A stretch of DNA of 64,000 nucleotides from Vibrio tritonius (GTDB taxonomy: Bacteria; Pseudomonadota; Gammaproteobacteria; Enterobacterales; Vibrionaceae). Below, piece by piece: positions 38,953 through 50,527 of the stretch; positions within the stretch are counted from its first letter, which is position 1, and the number at the start of each line of letters is the position of its first letter. Both the position numbers and the translations under genes were made by a program. A model generated the notes under the pieces. The model saw only the letters and a program-made list of their open reading frames with translations. It searched no databases and was not told the DNA's origin. The DNA is taken from NCBI RefSeq assembly GCF_001547935.1, contig NZ_AP014635.1:2480001-2544000 (forward strand), in the 5' to 3' direction.

Positions 38953-41529
38953 ATGCAAGATCAATATAACCCGCAAGATATTGAACAGAAAGTTCAACAG
39001 CACTGGGATAGCAACAAAACTTTTGTTGTCACTGAAGACCCTAACAAAGAAAAATTCTATTGTCTCTCAATGTTCCCATACCCAAGTGGTCGACTCCACA
39101 TGGGTCACGTGCGTAACTACACCATCGGTGACGTAATCTCTCGCTTCCAGCGCCTACAAGGCAAAAACGTCATGCAACCTATCGGTTGGGACGCTTTCGG
39201 TCTACCTGCAGAAAACGCAGCAGTGAAAAACAATACTGCACCTGCACCTTGGACTTACGAAAACATCGAATACATGAAAAACCAGCTTAAACTTTTAGGC
39301 TTTGGTTATGACTGGAACCGCGAATTCGCCACTTGTCGTCCAGAATACTACCGTTGGGAACAAGAGTTCTTTACGAAGCTGTACGAAAAAGGTTTGGTTT
39401 ACAAAAAAACCTCATCAGTAAACTGGTGTCCAAACGACCAAACCGTTTTGGCGAACGAACAGGTTGAAGATGGCTGCTGCTGGCGTTGTGATACTCCAGT
39501 AGAGCAAAAAGAGATTCCACAGTGGTTCATTAAAATCACCGCTTACGCTCAAGAATTGATTGACGACCTAGACAAACTAGAAGGTTGGCCTGAAATGGTG
39601 AAAACCATGCAGCGCAACTGGATTGGCCGTTCTGAAGGTGTTGAACTTTCTTTCCAAGTAAAAGATCACGACCAAGACCTAGAAGTCTACACTACACGTC
39701 CAGACACGCTTATGGGCGTAACTTACGTGGGTATTGCAGCGGGTCACCCTCTTGCAACGAAAGCAGCAGAAAACAACCCAGAGTTGGCTGATTTCATTAA
39801 CGAATGCCGTAACACCAAAGTTGCTGAAGCTGAATTAGCAACAATGGAGAAAAAAGGCATGGCAACAGGCCTTACTGCGATTCACCCATTAAATGGCCGT
39901 GAAGTTCCTGTATACGTGGCTAACTTCGTATTAATGGATTACGGCACTGGTGCGGTAATGGCGGTTCCGGCACATGACCAACGTGACTACGAATTTGCAA
40001 CCAAATACGGTCTTGACATCATGCCGGTTATCCAACCATTGGATGGCGGCGAACCAGACCTATCAGAAGCAGCGTACACAGAAAAAGGTCGACTATTTAA
40101 CTCTGGTGAGTTCGATGGTCTTGAATTCCAAGAGGCATTCAATGCTATCTCTGCAAAACTAGAAGCAGAAGGTAAAGGTAAGAAAACCGTTAACTTCCGT
40201 CTACGTGACTGGGGTGTGTCTCGTCAACGTTACTGGGGTGCACCAATCCCAATGGTCACGACCGAAGACGGTGAAGTTCATCCAGTACCAGCAGACCAAC
40301 TGCCAGTGATTCTTCCTGAAGATGTGGTAATGGACGGCGTAACTAGCCCAATCAAAGCAGACAAAGAGTGGGCAAAAACCACTTTTAATGGCGAACCAGC
40401 ACTACGTGAAACAGATACCTTTGATACCTTTATGGAATCTTCTTGGTACTACGCTCGTTACTGCTCACCACAAGCTGACGATATCCTAGATCCAGAAAAA
40501 GCAAACTACTGGCTGCCAGTAAACCAATACGTGGGTGGTATTGAACACGCATGTATGCACCTACTGTACTCACGTTTCTTCCATAAGTTACTACGTGACG
40601 CAGGTTACGTGACTTCTGATGAACCATTCGAGAAATTGCTATGTCAAGGTATGGTATTGGCTGATGCCTTCTACCTAACCAACGAAAAAGGCACCAAAGA
40701 GTGGATCTCGCCAACCAAAGTTGACGTAGAGCGCGATGGTAAAGGTCGTATCACTAAGGCAGTTGATGACCAAGGCCGTGAAGTTGAGCACTCTGGCATG
40801 ATCAAAATGTCTAAGTCGAAAAACAACGGTATCGACCCACAAGAAATGGTCGACAAATACGGTGCAGACACAGTTCGCCTATTTATGATGTTCGCATCTC
40901 CTGCAGATATGACGCTTGAATGGCAAGAATCAGGCGTTGAAGGCGCTAACCGCTTCCTACGTCGTGTATGGAAACTGGTTAACGAACACATTCAACATGG
41001 TGACGTACCGGCTATTGATGCCGCTAGCCTAACGTCAGACCAAAAAGCATTGCGTCGTGATGTTCATAAAACCATTGCGAAAGTGAGTGACGATATTGAA
41101 CGCCGTCAAACATTTAACACTGCAATTGCTGCGATTATGGAACTGATGAACAAGTTGACGAAAGCGTCACTTGCTGAAGGTCAAGATCGTGCCATTATGG
41201 ATGAGGCGTTAAAAGCGATCGTACGTATGCTTTACCCAATCACTCCACACATTTGTTATGAAATGTGGGAAGCGCTTGGTGAAAGTGACGTTGACCATGC
41301 AAGTTGGCCAACTTACGATGAAGCTGCACTAGTTGAAGATGAAAAACTGATCATTCTTCAAGTGAATGGCAAAATGCGCGGTAAAATTACCGTTGCTGCA
41401 GACGCATCAAAAGAAAGCGTTGAAGAGCAAGGTCTAAACGATGAAAACGTGGTGAAATTCACCGACGGTAAAACGATTCGTAAAGTAATCTATGTTCCAG
41501 GGAAACTTTTGAACATCGTTGCTAACTAA
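38953..41529 (+). CDS. leuS: Leucyl-tRNA synthetase
   Basis: This class I synthetase charges tRNA-Leu. The HIGH-type motif is HMGH in [15 protein letters not shown] near residue 48, and the KMSKS loop is [15 protein letters not shown]. The CP1 editing domain carries [16 protein letters not shown] and a zinc-binding region ([20 protein letters not shown]). The length of 858 residues is standard. No leucine attenuator or T-box leader is seen upstream. A terminator follows, separating it from lptE. Confidence 0.97.
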   Translation: MQDQYNPQDIEQKVQQHWDSNKTFVVTEDPNKEKFYCLSMFPYPSGRLHMGHVRNYTIGDVISRFQRLQGKNVMQPIGWDAFGLPAENAAVKNNTAPAPWTYENIEYMKNQLKLLGFGYDWNREFATCRPEYYRWEQEFFTKLYEKGLVYKKTSSVNWCPNDQTVLANEQVEDGCCWRCDTPVEQKEIPQWFIKITAYAQELIDDLDKLEGWPEMVKTMQRNWIGRSEGVELSFQVKDHDQDLEVYTTRPDTLMGVTYVGIAAGHPLATKAAENNPELADFINECRNTKVAEAELATMEKKGMATGLTAIHPLNGREVPVYVANFVLMDYGTGAVMAVPAHDQRDYEFATKYGLDIMPVIQPLDGGEPDLSEAAYTEKGRLFNSGEFDGLEFQEAFNAISAKLEAEGKGKKTVNFRLRDWGVSRQRYWGAPIPMVTTEDGEVHPVPADQLPVILPEDVVMDGVTSPIKADKEWAKTTFNGEPALRETDTFDTFMESSWYYARYCSPQADDILDPEKANYWLPVNQYVGGIEHACMHLLYSRFFHKLLRDAGYVTSDEPFEKLLCQGMVLADAFYLTNEKGTKEWISPTKVDVERDGKGRITKAVDDQGREVEHSGMIKMSKSKNNGIDPQEMVDKYGADTVRLFMMFASPADMTLEWQESGVEGANRFLRRVWKLVNEHIQHGDVPAIDAASLTSDQKALRRDVHKTIAKVSDDIERRQTFNTAIAAIMELMNKLTKASLAEGQDRAIMDEALKAIVRMLYPITPHICYEMWEALGESDVDHASWPTYDEAALVEDEKLIILQVNGKMRGKITVAADASKESVEEQGLNDENVVKFTDGKTIRKVIYVPGKLLNIVAN

Positions 41530-41571
41530 GACAGAAATGGGCAAGTCGATTGATTTGCCCAGCTTAATTTG

Positions 41572-41599
41572 AGAAGTTGCCATATTGGCAACTTCTTTA
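41572..41599 (+). terminator. Terminator after leuS
   Basis: AGAAGTTGCC-ATATT-GGCAACTTCT then TTAT. A smaller hairpin, TGGGCAA/TTGCCCA, precedes it at 41538-41561. Confidence 0.75.
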
Positions 41600-41687
41600 T
41601 CGTACGAAACACAGTGAAGCACTTAGCTTAGGCGACAACCTTTTGTCGATTAAGCTAAGTCTTTCGATAACAGAGAACACCATACTA

Positions 41688-42323
41688 ATGCGCTTAACAA
41701 AGTCTTCTCCATTTCAATTTTCATTGGTTATCCTACTCGTTTCTCTTTTGAGTGCCTGCGGTTTTCATTTACGTGGTGACTACGACATCCCTGATGCGTT
41801 AGACACGATGTCGTTTACCAGCTATGACCAATACAGCTCCTTTACCCGCGTTGTAAAAAGCCAGCTAAGAATGAACTCCGTTGAAATCGTGGCTCCAGCA
41901 GAGAACATCCCTAATTTACATTTACTGTCGGAATCTCTTGGCGAACGAACCCAATCTCTTTACCAAAATACTCGTGCAGCAGAGAAAGAACTTACATTCC
42001 GCGCAAACTATCGCGTAACGATTCCTAATATTGGTGAAAAAACGTTTACGACCAGTGTAACGCGCAGCTATTTGGATAACCCATTAAGTGCTCTAGCAAA
42101 ATCTGTTGAACGCGATATGTTGGAAGATGAAATGCGCAAACTGGCTGCCAGTCAAATCATTCGCCAAATGGCTCGTTTAAAAGCGAATATCGAAGCGGGC
42201 ACCATGAACCTAGACAAAGATGGGGTTGAAATTTCAACCAAAGAAATGGCTCAGCAAGAAGCGGATCGTAAAGCAGAGGAAAAAGTGGGTAGCGACCTTT
42301 CTAATTCAGACTCAATCAACTGA
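41688..42323 (+). CDS. lptE: LPS-assembly lipoprotein LptE
   Basis: LptE is the outer-membrane lipoprotein that plugs LptD and helps insert LPS. A lipoprotein signal ends in LLSAC (Cys24), followed by GFHLRGDYDIP, the family's opening. The body is about 185 residues with LSESLGERTQSL and a charged C-terminal tail. I chose the ATG at 41688 (211 residues) because it gives a normal lipoprotein signal; the frame runs 37 codons upstream through the leuS terminator. It sits 22 bases before holA, as in E. coli. Confidence 0.93.
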   Translation: MRLTKSSPFQFSLVILLVSLLSACGFHLRGDYDIPDALDTMSFTSYDQYSSFTRVVKSQLRMNSVEIVAPAENIPNLHLLSESLGERTQSLYQNTRAAEKELTFRANYRVTIPNIGEKTFTTSVTRSYLDNPLSALAKSVERDMLEDEMRKLAASQIIRQMARLKANIEAGTMNLDKDGVEISTKEMAQQEADRKAEEKVGSDLSNSDSIN

Positions 42324-42345
42324 TTGGATTTAAGATAGCTATTAC

Positions 42346-43371
42346 ATGAAAATTTTTGCCGACAAACTCAATGAGTCGCTCAATAAAGGGTTGCTACCGT
42401 GCTATTTTTTGTACGGTAGTGAGCCGTTATTACTTGATGAATCGAAGACGTTAATTGAACACGCTGCGTTTCAACAAGGATTTGAAGAAAAGCACCGCTT
42501 TACTGCTGATGCAAGCTTAGACTGGCATGAAGTGTACGATTGTTGTCAGTCGATGAGCTTATTCTCTGCTCGCCAATTGATTGAAATCGATATTCCAGAA
42601 TCAGGTATTACTGCAGCTTTAGGTAAAGAGATTGCCGCGTTAGCAAAGCAACTTAACCCGGACATCATTCTACTAATCCTTGGTAACAAACTAACTAAAG
42701 CCCAAGAAAATGCAGCTTGGTGTAAGGAAATCAATGCCCTTGGCTGTTTTGTAAACTGCCTCACACCGGATTTATCGCGCTTACCACAATTTGTAATGAC
42801 ACGTTGTCGACAATTAGGGCTTACGCCAGATAAAGAAGCGGTACAAATGTTAGCCCAGTGGCATGAGGGCAATTTATTCGCCTTGATGCAGAGTTTGGAA
42901 AAGCTACGCCTTATCTACCCTGATGGGCAGTTGACCCTAATTCGCCTAGAAGAAGCCCTTAGCCGTAATAACCATTACACCGCTTTTCATTGGACCGATG
43001 CGTTATTGGAAGGAAAAGCGAATCGTGCGCAGCGTATCCTACGTCAACTTCGAGCAGAAGAACTAGAGCCCATCATCTTAGTTAGGACAGTACAAAAAGA
43101 GCTATTTCAACTGCTAAAAATGCAGCAGCTCATGGCTACGACGCCCCTATCGAGTGTGATGGAAAAATTTCGCATCTGGCAAAATAAGCGCAGCGTCTAT
43201 GCTGCCGCTCTACAACGTTTGACTCCACAAAAATTACGTCATTTGGTGCAATTACTTGCTCAATGCGAAATATTGACGAAGACTCAATATGAGCAACCAA
43301 TTTGGCCACTCTTGCAACAACTCAGCCTTGAGTGTTGTCATACAGAAGCATACATACCTTTGCCGAATTGA
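42346..43371 (+). CDS. holA: DNA polymerase III delta subunit
   Basis: HolA is the clamp-loader subunit that opens the beta ring. The length of 341 residues is typical. The beta-binding N-terminal region includes SMSLFSARQLIEIDIPESG. CYFLYGSEPLLLDES is the family's first block. AAA+-like lid and collar regions follow (RNNHYTAFHWTDALLEGKANRA). Its position between lptE and rsfS repeats the enterobacterial order. Confidence 0.94.
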   Translation: MKIFADKLNESLNKGLLPCYFLYGSEPLLLDESKTLIEHAAFQQGFEEKHRFTADASLDWHEVYDCCQSMSLFSARQLIEIDIPESGITAALGKEIAALAKQLNPDIILLILGNKLTKAQENAAWCKEINALGCFVNCLTPDLSRLPQFVMTRCRQLGLTPDKEAVQMLAQWHEGNLFALMQSLEKLRLIYPDGQLTLIRLEEALSRNNHYTAFHWTDALLEGKANRAQRILRQLRAEELEPIILVRTVQKELFQLLKMQQLMATTPLSSVMEKFRIWQNKRSVYAAALQRLTPQKLRHLVQLLAQCEILTKTQYEQPIWPLLQQLSLECCHTEAYIPLPN

Positions 43372-43433
43372 GGCGTGGTATACTTTAGCTCTGTTATTTC
43401 AATTTATTCCTATTTGTATTTGAGGATATTTAC

Positions 43434-43751
43434 TTGCAACGCGAAGAATTAACCGTATTTTTGGCCGACAAAGCCGACGACATGAAAGCGCTGGATATTG
43501 TGACGCTCGATGTTCAAGGCAAATCCAGCATCACCGATTTTATGATTATCTGCACCGGTACATCTAAACGCCATGTTTCATCTATCGCGGAACACGTCGC
43601 GAGCGAAGCACGTAAAATTGGCCTACCCCCACTTGGTTTAGATGGTGAGAATGAAGGTGAATGGGTTGTGCTCGATATGGGGTCGTCCATTTTGCACGTA
43701 ATGCAAGAAGAACAACGTGAGCTATACCAGTTAGAGAAACTCTGGGGTTAA
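43434..43751 (+). CDS. rsfS: Ribosomal silencing factor RsfS
   Basis: RsfS binds ribosomal protein uL14 and blocks subunit joining when cells starve. The length of 105 residues is normal for the Iojap/DUF143 family. Motifs are [40 protein letters not shown] and [16 protein letters not shown]. The start is TTG at 43434 with TGAGGA upstream; no ATG is available near the conserved N-terminus MQREEL. rlmH starts three bases after the stop. Confidence 0.94.
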   Translation: MQREELTVFLADKADDMKALDIVTLDVQGKSSITDFMIICTGTSKRHVSSIAEHVASEARKIGLPPLGLDGENEGEWVVLDMGSSILHVMQEEQRELYQLEKLWG

Positions 43752-43754
43752 GCG

Positions 43755-44225
43755 TTGAAAATTCAATTAATTGCAGTTGGCACTAAAATGCCAAAATGGG
43801 TAGAAGAAGGTTTCGAAGAATATCGCCGCCGCTTTCCACACGATATGCCACTTGAATTAGTGGAAATTACCGCTGGGAAACGAGGAAAAAACGCCGACAT
43901 CGCGCGTATTTTGCAAAAAGAGGGCGAAGCCATGTTGGCTGCGGTACCGAAGGGAAACCGAATTGTCACACTCGATATTCCAGGAAAACGCTGGGATACA
44001 GAGCAACTGGCACAACAACTTGAAGCTTGGAAACTGGACGCACGCGATGTATCGATCTTGATCGGTGGTCCCGAAGGGCTCGCTCCAGCGTGTAAACAGG
44101 CGGCAGAGCAGAGTTGGTCGTTATCTCCTCTTACCCTACCTCATCCACTGGTTCGCGTAGTAATGGCGGAGAGCTTATACCGAGCTTGGAGCATTACGAC
44201 AAACCACCCATATCATCGAGAATAG
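43755..44225 (+). CDS. rlmH: 23S rRNA pseudouridine-1915 N3-methyltransferase
   Basis: This SPOUT-class methyltransferase modifies pseudouridine 1915 of 23S rRNA in assembled 70S ribosomes. The length of 156 residues is typical. SAM-knot motifs [11 protein letters not shown] and [20 protein letters not shown], and the C-terminal YHRE, are all present. The start is TTG at 43755, three bases after rsfS, with GGGG overlapping the rsfS end as the ribosome site. Consecutive TTG starts in rsfS and rlmH may tune expression downward. Confidence 0.95.
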   Translation: MKIQLIAVGTKMPKWVEEGFEEYRRRFPHDMPLELVEITAGKRGKNADIARILQKEGEAMLAAVPKGNRIVTLDIPGKRWDTEQLAQQLEAWKLDARDVSILIGGPEGLAPACKQAAEQSWSLSPLTLPHPLVRVVMAESLYRAWSITTNHPYHRE

Positions 44226-44231
44226 GTAGAG

Positions 44232-46124
44232 ATGTTACGTAAGCGTAGCCCAATCCGAGACTACCAAATCGAAGCACGGTTATTTCGTAACCGTGCTATG
44301 GTATCTTTTGTCGGCATTATCGTATTAGTGGGCGTGCTGATCGCAAACTTGTACAACATACAAGTTAATCAATATCAGGACTACAAAACTCGCTCCAATG
44401 ACAACCGCATTAAAATTGTCCCAATTTCCCCAAACCGCGGCTTGATCTATGACCGTAATGGCAAGCTCTTGGCTGAAAACCGACCCGTTTTTAGCTTAGA
44501 AATCACCCCGGAAAAAGTGAAAGACATGGATGACACCATCCAGCGTCTACAAAACATCCTCCCGATTACCCAGGACGACATTGACCAGTTCAAAAAGGAA
44601 CGCCGTCGCAATCGCCGCTTTGATGTAATTCCTCTTCTGACTCAGCTAACCGAAGAGCAAGTGGCTAAGTTTTCGGTTAACCAATATAAATTCCCTGGTG
44701 TACAAATTACCGCCGCACTCAAGCGCTATTACCCCTATGGCGATATGTTAACGCATGTACTTGGCTACGTATCTCGAATTAATGACAAAGATTTGGCGCG
44801 TATCGACCGAGAAGGTAAATCCGCTAACTATCAAGCAACTCGTGATATCGGCAAGTTGGGGATTGAAAAATATTACGAAGACGTGCTGCATGGCATCGCA
44901 GGCTACCAAGAAGTTGAAGTTAATAGTCGTGGCCGGGTCATTCGTACCCTAAAATACGTGCCGCCGACACCAGGAAAAGATATCGTGCTCAACATTGATA
45001 TCGACCTGCAAGTTTACGTAACCAAATTGCTCAATGGTCGTCGCGGCGCCGCTATCGTACTTGATGCCAAAGATAATGGCGTGTTAGCCATGGTCTCTAG
45101 TCCAAGTTACGACCCCAATGCCTTCGTTCATGGTATTTCGTCCAAAGAGTATAATCAGTTACTCAACGATACAGATCGTCCATTGGTTAACCGAACCACA
45201 CTGGGTATCTATCCTCCGGGGTCGACAGTGAAACCTTTTATTGCCGTGTCGGCGTTAAAGCAAGGTGTTATTACACCTCACACAACTCGTAACGACCCTG
45301 GGTATTGGAGAATTCCTAATTCCAACACACGTCCTTTCCGTGACTGGGCGCGTTGGGGGCACGGAACGGTGAACGTCACCAAGGCATTAGAAGAATCGGT
45401 CGATACGTTTTTCTATCAAGTAGCCTTTGATATGGGCATTGATAACCTATCGCGTTGGATGCAAATGTTTGGCTTTGGTGACTATACCGGCATCGACATT
45501 TACGAAGAGAGTAAAGCCAACATGCCTACCCGGGAATGGAAAATGGCACGCTTCCACCAACCGTGGTATCAAGGCGACACTATTCCGGTCGGGATTGGTC
45601 AAGGTTACTGGACAGCAACGCCACTGCAAATTGCCAAGGCAACATCGGTATTGATCCATCACGGTAAAGTGATTGCACCGCACTTGTTACGCTCAACGAT
45701 CAACAATGGCGAAGCGTTTTCCACCCAAAAAGATGCCGAAATCGTCACCTATCCGCCGATTACAGGCGTACCTGATAAATACTGGGATATTGCCATCCAC
45801 GGTATGTATTTGGTGAATAATGGCAAACGCGGTACTGCACGGCATGCTTTTACCAATGCCCCTTACACCAGTGCGGGTAAATCGGGTACAGCGCAGGTAT
45901 TTGGTCTGGCCGAGGGTCAAGACTATAACGCTAGCGAACTGGCAGAACATCTGCGTGACCACGCTCTGTATACCTCGTTTGCTCCAGTGGAAAATCCAAA
46001 GGCCATAGTAACATTAGTACTAGAAAACGCCGGTGGCGGCTCAAGTCAAGGTGCACCAATTGCACGTAAAGTTTATGACCGCCTAATCTTAGGTAACGGC
46101 GTGAATAAGGACGATAAAAAATGA
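44232..46124 (+). CDS. mrdA: Penicillin-binding protein 2 (peptidoglycan transpeptidase)
   Basis: PBP2 is the elongasome transpeptidase that crosslinks side-wall peptidoglycan with RodA. One N-terminal membrane segment ([19 protein letters not shown]) is followed by a pedestal domain and the transpeptidase domain. The acyl-serine is Ser331 in PPGSTVKPF (SxxK), SVDTFFYQ supplies SxD and [11 protein letters not shown] supplies KSG. The length of 630 residues is normal. It overlaps mrdB by four bases. Confidence 0.96.
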   Translation: MLRKRSPIRDYQIEARLFRNRAMVSFVGIIVLVGVLIANLYNIQVNQYQDYKTRSNDNRIKIVPISPNRGLIYDRNGKLLAENRPVFSLEITPEKVKDMDDTIQRLQNILPITQDDIDQFKKERRRNRRFDVIPLLTQLTEEQVAKFSVNQYKFPGVQITAALKRYYPYGDMLTHVLGYVSRINDKDLARIDREGKSANYQATRDIGKLGIEKYYEDVLHGIAGYQEVEVNSRGRVIRTLKYVPPTPGKDIVLNIDIDLQVYVTKLLNGRRGAAIVLDAKDNGVLAMVSSPSYDPNAFVHGISSKEYNQLLNDTDRPLVNRTTLGIYPPGSTVKPFIAVSALKQGVITPHTTRNDPGYWRIPNSNTRPFRDWARWGHGTVNVTKALEESVDTFFYQVAFDMGIDNLSRWMQMFGFGDYTGIDIYEESKANMPTREWKMARFHQPWYQGDTIPVGIGQGYWTATPLQIAKATSVLIHHGKVIAPHLLRSTINNGEAFSTQKDAEIVTYPPITGVPDKYWDIAIHGMYLVNNGKRGTARHAFTNAPYTSAGKSGTAQVFGLAEGQDYNASELAEHLRDHALYTSFAPVENPKAIVTLVLENAGGGSSQGAPIARKVYDRLILGNGVNKDDKK

Positions 46125-47239
46125 ATTTAGATCCATCCTCAGAAAATCGTTCTTTTTTTCAAAAGATACATATCGATTTGCCCTTAGTTTTAGCGGTAAT
46201 TTTGCTGATGCTTTTCAGCCTCGTCATTATGTACAGTGCCAGCGGGCAGAATATGGCGATGATGGAACGTCAAGGAATGCGTATGTTGCTGGCACTTGGG
46301 GTCATGATTGGCATGGCTCAAGTACCTCCACGAACCTTTGAGCGATTGGCTCCGATGCTATTTTTTGTCGGGGTGCTGATGTTGATTGGTGTATTGCTGT
46401 TTGGCGAAATATCCAAAGGCGCACAACGCTGGCTGAACCTAGGATTTGTTCGTTTCCAGCCATCGGAATTACTAAAATTGGCCGTACCTTTGATGGTGGC
46501 CAGCTTCATTGGTAATCGACCACTTCCGCCTGATTTTCGCACCCTTATAGTGTCACTTGCCATGGTGTTTGTGCCCACAATTTTGATCGCCAAACAACCA
46601 GACTTAGGGACCTCGATTTTGATCGCAGCATCCGGTGTCTTTGTTATTTTCTTAGCAGGGATTAGCTGGAAATACATCATAGCTGCAGCAGCGGCTGTTG
46701 GCGCTTTTATTCCAGTGCTGTGGTTTTTCTTGATGCATGATTATCAAAAAACCCGTGTACGAACCCTATTCAACCCTGAATCCGATCCGCTTGGTGCTGG
46801 TTATCATATCATCCAAAGTAAGATAGCGATTGGCTCCGGAGGATTAATGGGCAAAGGTTGGTTGCATGGCACCCAATCACAGTTAGAATTTCTACCAGAA
46901 CGCCATACTGACTTTATCTTCGCCGTCATCGCAGAAGAATGGGGGTTAGTTGGCGTCTTAGTATTGCTGTCTGTATATCTGTTTGTCATCGGAAGAGGTT
47001 TGTACCTAGCAACAAACTCCCAAACCGCGTTTGGCCGCATGATGGCTGGCAGTATCGTGCTAAGCTTTTTTGTATATGTCTTCGTGAATATCGGTATGGT
47101 GAGTGGAATTTTACCTGTTGTTGGCGTTCCTCTGCCATTGATCAGTTATGGTGGCACTTCCATGGTGACACTATTAGCGGGATTTGGGATTTTGATGTCA
47201 ATTCACACTCACAGAAAAGCATTTTCAAAGGCGAACTAA
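46121..47239 (+). CDS. mrdB: Rod-shape SEDS glycosyltransferase RodA
   Basis: RodA polymerises lipid II in the elongasome alongside PBP2. The length of 372 residues and about ten membrane segments fit the family. SEDS signatures are [31 protein letters not shown], and [15 protein letters not shown] near the C-terminus. It starts four bases inside the end of mrdA (ATGA overlap), so the two are translationally coupled. rlpA follows without a gap. Confidence 0.96.
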   Translation: MNLDPSSENRSFFQKIHIDLPLVLAVILLMLFSLVIMYSASGQNMAMMERQGMRMLLALGVMIGMAQVPPRTFERLAPMLFFVGVLMLIGVLLFGEISKGAQRWLNLGFVRFQPSELLKLAVPLMVASFIGNRPLPPDFRTLIVSLAMVFVPTILIAKQPDLGTSILIAASGVFVIFLAGISWKYIIAAAAAVGAFIPVLWFFLMHDYQKTRVRTLFNPESDPLGAGYHIIQSKIAIGSGGLMGKGWLHGTQSQLEFLPERHTDFIFAVIAEEWGLVGVLVLLSVYLFVIGRGLYLATNSQTAFGRMMAGSIVLSFFVYVFVNIGMVSGILPVVGVPLPLISYGGTSMVTLLAGFGILMSIHTHRKAFSKAN

Positions 47240-48025
47240 ATGACAAAAATGACTTTGCCATACGCAGCTGCCATCGTACTTTTTTTGGCTGGCTGTAGCT
47301 CGTCTGGGCGCTATTCAATCGATAACGATATCGCGCCTAACGCGCCTATTTCTGTCGATCATATCGAAGATGCTCATCCACAAAATGAGTCATATAGTAT
47401 TGGTGGTAATAAAGACTATACTTTAGGTGGAAAGACATACCATATTATCAAGAACCCAGAAGGGTTTACCGAAAAGGGAAAAGCCTCATGGTATGGCACT
47501 AAGTTTCATGGGCACCTAACCTCGAATGGAGAAATTTACGACATGTACTCCATGACAGCCGCTCATAAAACGCTACCTCTACCCAGTTATGTCAAGGTCA
47601 CTAATGTGGATAACGGCAAAACAGCGGTAGTTCGAGTCAATGATCGCGGACCATTTCATACAGGCCGAATTATTGATTTGAGTTATGCGGCAGCATATAA
47701 GTTAGGCGTATTGAAAACCGGAACAGCTAATGTAGAAATTTCGGTGATAACTGCAGACAAAAACGTCAAGTCAGACGATAAAGCAGACCAACAGAAATAC
47801 TATATTCAGGTTTCATCTTCACAAAATGAAAAGAATGCGCGAACTTTAGCGAAAAATTTGAGTCAAACGTTATCAGTGCGTAGTTTTGTTGATACTATGA
47901 ATGGCAGTCATCGGGTGTTCTTAGGCCCTTTTGTTGACTATTCTCTGACTCAAGAAAGTCTAGAGAGAGTAAAATCTCTCGGCTACCAAACCGCATTTGT
48001 GAAAAAGCTCATCCATTCGCGATGA
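47240..48025 (+). CDS. rlpA: Septal-ring lytic lipoprotein RlpA
   Basis: RlpA is a lipoprotein with a double-psi beta-barrel; in Pseudomonas it is a lytic transglycosylase acting on stem-less glycan. The lipobox is FLAGC (Cys19). The barrel shows GKASWYGTKFHGHLTSNGE, split as GKASWYGTKFHG and HLTSNGE, then MTAAHKTLPLPSYVKV and RVNDRGPFHTGRIIDLS. A SPOR domain (about 180-255, YYIQVSSSQNEKNARTLAK) targets septal peptidoglycan. The length is 261 residues. It starts immediately after the mrdB stop. Whether this copy is enzymatic is not known. Confidence 0.93.
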   Translation: MTKMTLPYAAAIVLFLAGCSSSGRYSIDNDIAPNAPISVDHIEDAHPQNESYSIGGNKDYTLGGKTYHIIKNPEGFTEKGKASWYGTKFHGHLTSNGEIYDMYSMTAAHKTLPLPSYVKVTNVDNGKTAVVRVNDRGPFHTGRIIDLSYAAAYKLGVLKTGTANVEISVITADKNVKSDDKADQQKYYIQVSSSQNEKNARTLAKNLSQTLSVRSFVDTMNGSHRVFLGPFVDYSLTQESLERVKSLGYQTAFVKKLIHSR

Positions 48026-48114
48026 TACGCAGAAACCTAGCCCCAGCCGGGACTGTTCTACCGTATCATTTCTGATAAGATAACGGACAATTAAGTAAAA
48101 AAGTCAAACTAACC

Positions 48115-49290
48115 ATGAAAAAAACGATCTTACATTCTGTTTTGGCGTCTTCTATTGCGCTATCAGCAAGTTTCTCAGGTTCCGCTGCTGCTTCACCTGT
48201 TGTTGTACCAGATGCTCCTCAAATCGCCGCTAATGGCTATGTGTTGATGGATTACCATTCTGGTAAAATTCTCGCACAAAAAAACATGGACGAGAAACTT
48301 CCGCCAGCCAGTTTGACAAAAATGATGACCAGTTATGTTATCGGTCAAGAATTAAAACGAGGCAACATCAGCAACGATGATGACGTTGTCGTTAGCCAAA
48401 ATGCTTGGGCTAAAAATTTCCCAGACTCATCTAAGATGTTCATCGAAGTGGGCACAACCGTTAAGGTTAGCGACCTTAACAAAGGGATCATTATCCAATC
48501 AGGCAACGATGCTTGTGTGGCTATGGCTGAGCATATCGCTGGGTCAACTGATGCGTTCGTTGACCTAATGAACGCTTGGGCAAATACTCTTAACATGAAA
48601 GACACGCACTACACTAACGTGCACGGTCTTGACGATCCAAACCTCTATACAACGCCTCACGATCTTGCCGTACTGGCGCAAGCTATCATTCGTGACGTGC
48701 CAAACGAATACAAGATCTACTCAGAGAAGAAATTTACCTACAACGGTATTACGCAGTACAACCGCAACGGCCTATTGTGGGACAAAAGCATGAACGTGGA
48801 CGGCATGAAAACCGGTCACACAAGCCATGCAGGTTACAACCTAGTTTCATCCGCAACAGAAGGTCAAATGCGACTAATCGCGGTTGTAATGGGCACCAAG
48901 AGTTCAAATGCACGCAAAGCAGAAAGCAAAAAACTGCTTGGTTACGGTTTCCGTTTCTTCGAAACGGTTGAGCCACACAAAAAAGGTGAAACCTTTATTA
49001 ACGAACGTATTTGGATGGGCGACAAAGATACAGTTGCACTTGGCGTAAATGAAGATACTTATGTCACTTTACCTCGTGGTCAAGCTAAAGACTTAACTGC
49101 CAACTTTGTCCTTGAAAAAGAACTTAAAGCCCCAATTAAAAAGGGTGATGTAGTGGGTAAGCTTTTCTATCAAGTTGATGGTAAAGATGTGGCTCAATAC
49201 CCATTGATGGCTTTAGAAGATATCAATGAAGGCAGTATGTTTAGCCGCCTATGGGACTACATTGTATTGTTGTTCAAAGGCTTATTCTAA
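48115..49290 (+). CDS. dacA: D-alanyl-D-alanine carboxypeptidase PBP5
   Basis: This periplasmic enzyme trims the terminal D-Ala of peptidoglycan peptides. A signal peptide (about 1-27, cleaved after SGSAAA) is followed by the S11 peptidase domain with Ser66 in ASLTKM (SxxK), SGND (SxN) and MKTGHT (KTG). A beta-rich C-terminal domain and an amphipathic tail (FSRLWDYIVLLFKGLF) anchor it to the inner membrane. The length of 391 residues is normal. It is the last gene before a terminator in the mrdAB-rlpA-dacA run. Confidence 0.96.
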   Translation: MKKTILHSVLASSIALSASFSGSAAASPVVVPDAPQIAANGYVLMDYHSGKILAQKNMDEKLPPASLTKMMTSYVIGQELKRGNISNDDDVVVSQNAWAKNFPDSSKMFIEVGTTVKVSDLNKGIIIQSGNDACVAMAEHIAGSTDAFVDLMNAWANTLNMKDTHYTNVHGLDDPNLYTTPHDLAVLAQAIIRDVPNEYKIYSEKKFTYNGITQYNRNGLLWDKSMNVDGMKTGHTSHAGYNLVSSATEGQMRLIAVVMGTKSSNARKAESKKLLGYGFRFFETVEPHKKGETFINERIWMGDKDTVALGVNEDTYVTLPRGQAKDLTANFVLEKELKAPIKKGDVVGKLFYQVDGKDVAQYPLMALEDINEGSMFSRLWDYIVLLFKGLF

Positions 49291-49309
49291 TCACTTAGAT
49301 TAAATGCAG

Positions 49310-49333
49310 AAGGCCGCTTTATGCGGCCTTTTT
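49310..49333 (+). terminator. Terminator after dacA
   Basis: AAGGCCGC-TTTAT-GCGGCCTT followed by TTT. Confidence 0.87.
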
Positions 49334-49406
49334 GTGCCCTTGAGATCCTGGTAGAATGGCTGTACTATTCTGCACCGTTATTTATTTGCAAACCTTGGAG
49401 TTTCCT

Positions 49407-49685
49407 ATGTTGACTATCAACTCTGACGCAAAACTAAAAGATCTTCTTGAGTTCCCTTGTTCATTTACCTACAAAGTAATGGGACATGCGAAACCAGAAT
49501 TGCCAGAGCTCGTTTTAGAAGTGATTCAACGTCATGCTCCAGGTGATTACAGCCCACGAGTAAAACCAAGTGGTAAAGGCAATTATCACTCAGTGTCTGT
49601 GACTATTACAGCAACCTCTATTGAGCAAGTTGAAACCCTTTATAAAGAACTTGGTGATATCGAGATCGTACGTTTGGTTCTGTAA
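49407..49685 (+). CDS. ybeD: YbeD-family (DUF493) protein
   Basis: This small cytosolic protein of 92 residues has an ACT-like fold in the DUF493 family; its function is unclear, with a suggested link to lipoate metabolism from its constant position before lip[18 protein letters not shown] and [20 protein letters not shown] are family blocks. I start at 49407 because [17 protein letters not shown] is the conserved N-terminus and TTGGAG precedes it. Confidence 0.92.
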   Translation: MLTINSDAKLKDLLEFPCSFTYKVMGHAKPELPELVLEVIQRHAPGDYSPRVKPSGKGNYHSVSVTITATSIEQVETLYKELGDIEIVRLVL

Positions 49686-49723
49686 TTCTTTCAATTTTAT
49701 TTGATAAAACCAAACTATATTTT

Positions 49724-49745
49724 AAAGCAGCCATGGCTGCTTTTT
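49724..49745 (+). terminator. Terminator after ybeD
   Basis: AAAGCAGCCATGGCTGCTTT plus TT: a self-complementary stem with a T5 tail (the inner bases form the loop). Confidence 0.8.
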
Positions 49746-49873
49746 CTATATTATTCATAGCGTTAGTGAAAAAACGTTTCACAAGTGTTAAAAAAAATCG
49801 ACAGAAAAAGTAGTTCAAATCGCCTATACCGTTTATAATCCAAAAACTTTATATAAGACCGATGGGCAATAAA

Positions 49874-50527
49874 ATGGATAGTGAACTGGTTGTCAGACAG
49901 TTAGGTCGTCAAGACTATCTACCTATTTGGCAAGGCATGCATGATTTCACCGATAAACGAGATGAAAACACTCGTGATGAGATCTGGTTAGTCGAACACA
50001 ACCCGGTATTTACACAGGGTCAAGCTGGCAAAGCTGAGCATCTGTTAAATACGGGTGATATCCCCGTTATTCAAAGTGATCGTGGCGGTCAAGTGACCTA
50101 CCATGGCCCTGGTCAAATCGTTGCTTATTTTTTAATAAACTTACGTCGTAAGAAGTTAGGTGTGCGTGAGCTAGTAACCGATATCGAAACTTTGGTTATC
50201 AACACCCTAAAACATTACGACATTGAGTCTGCTGCTAAATCTGATGCCCCTGGCGTATACGTAGACGGACGTAAGATCTGTTCACTTGGTCTGCGCATTC
50301 GTAGAGGTTGTTCATTCCACGGGTTGGCATTAAATGTCAACATGGACCTATCCCCTTTCCTGCGCATCAACCCATGTGGTTATGCTGGACTTGAGATGGT
50401 ACAAGTTAGCGATCTGACGGGCCCCACGACAGTAGCAGACGTTGAAACACTATTAGTAAGAGAGCTCGTAAACCTGTTGGGCTACGAGAAAGTCGAATTC
50501 AGCACAGAAGCCTATAATCATGAGTAA
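49874..50527 (+). CDS. lipB: Octanoyl-ACP:protein N-octanoyltransferase
   Basis: LipB moves octanoate from ACP to the lipoyl domains of 2-oxoacid dehydrogenases and Gcv[18 protein letters not shown] is the family signature. The Lys of [14 protein letters not shown] and the Cys of [12 protein letters not shown] form the catalytic pair. The ATG at 49874 gives 217 residues and fits the relatives' N-terminus; an upstream ATG at 49862 adds four. It overlaps lipA by eight bases. Confidence 0.95.
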   Translation: MDSELVVRQLGRQDYLPIWQGMHDFTDKRDENTRDEIWLVEHNPVFTQGQAGKAEHLLNTGDIPVIQSDRGGQVTYHGPGQIVAYFLINLRRKKLGVRELVTDIETLVINTLKHYDIESAAKSDAPGVYVDGRKICSLGLRIRRGCSFHGLALNVNMDLSPFLRINPCGYAGLEMVQVSDLTGPTTVADVETLLVRELVNLLGYEKVEFSTEAYNHE

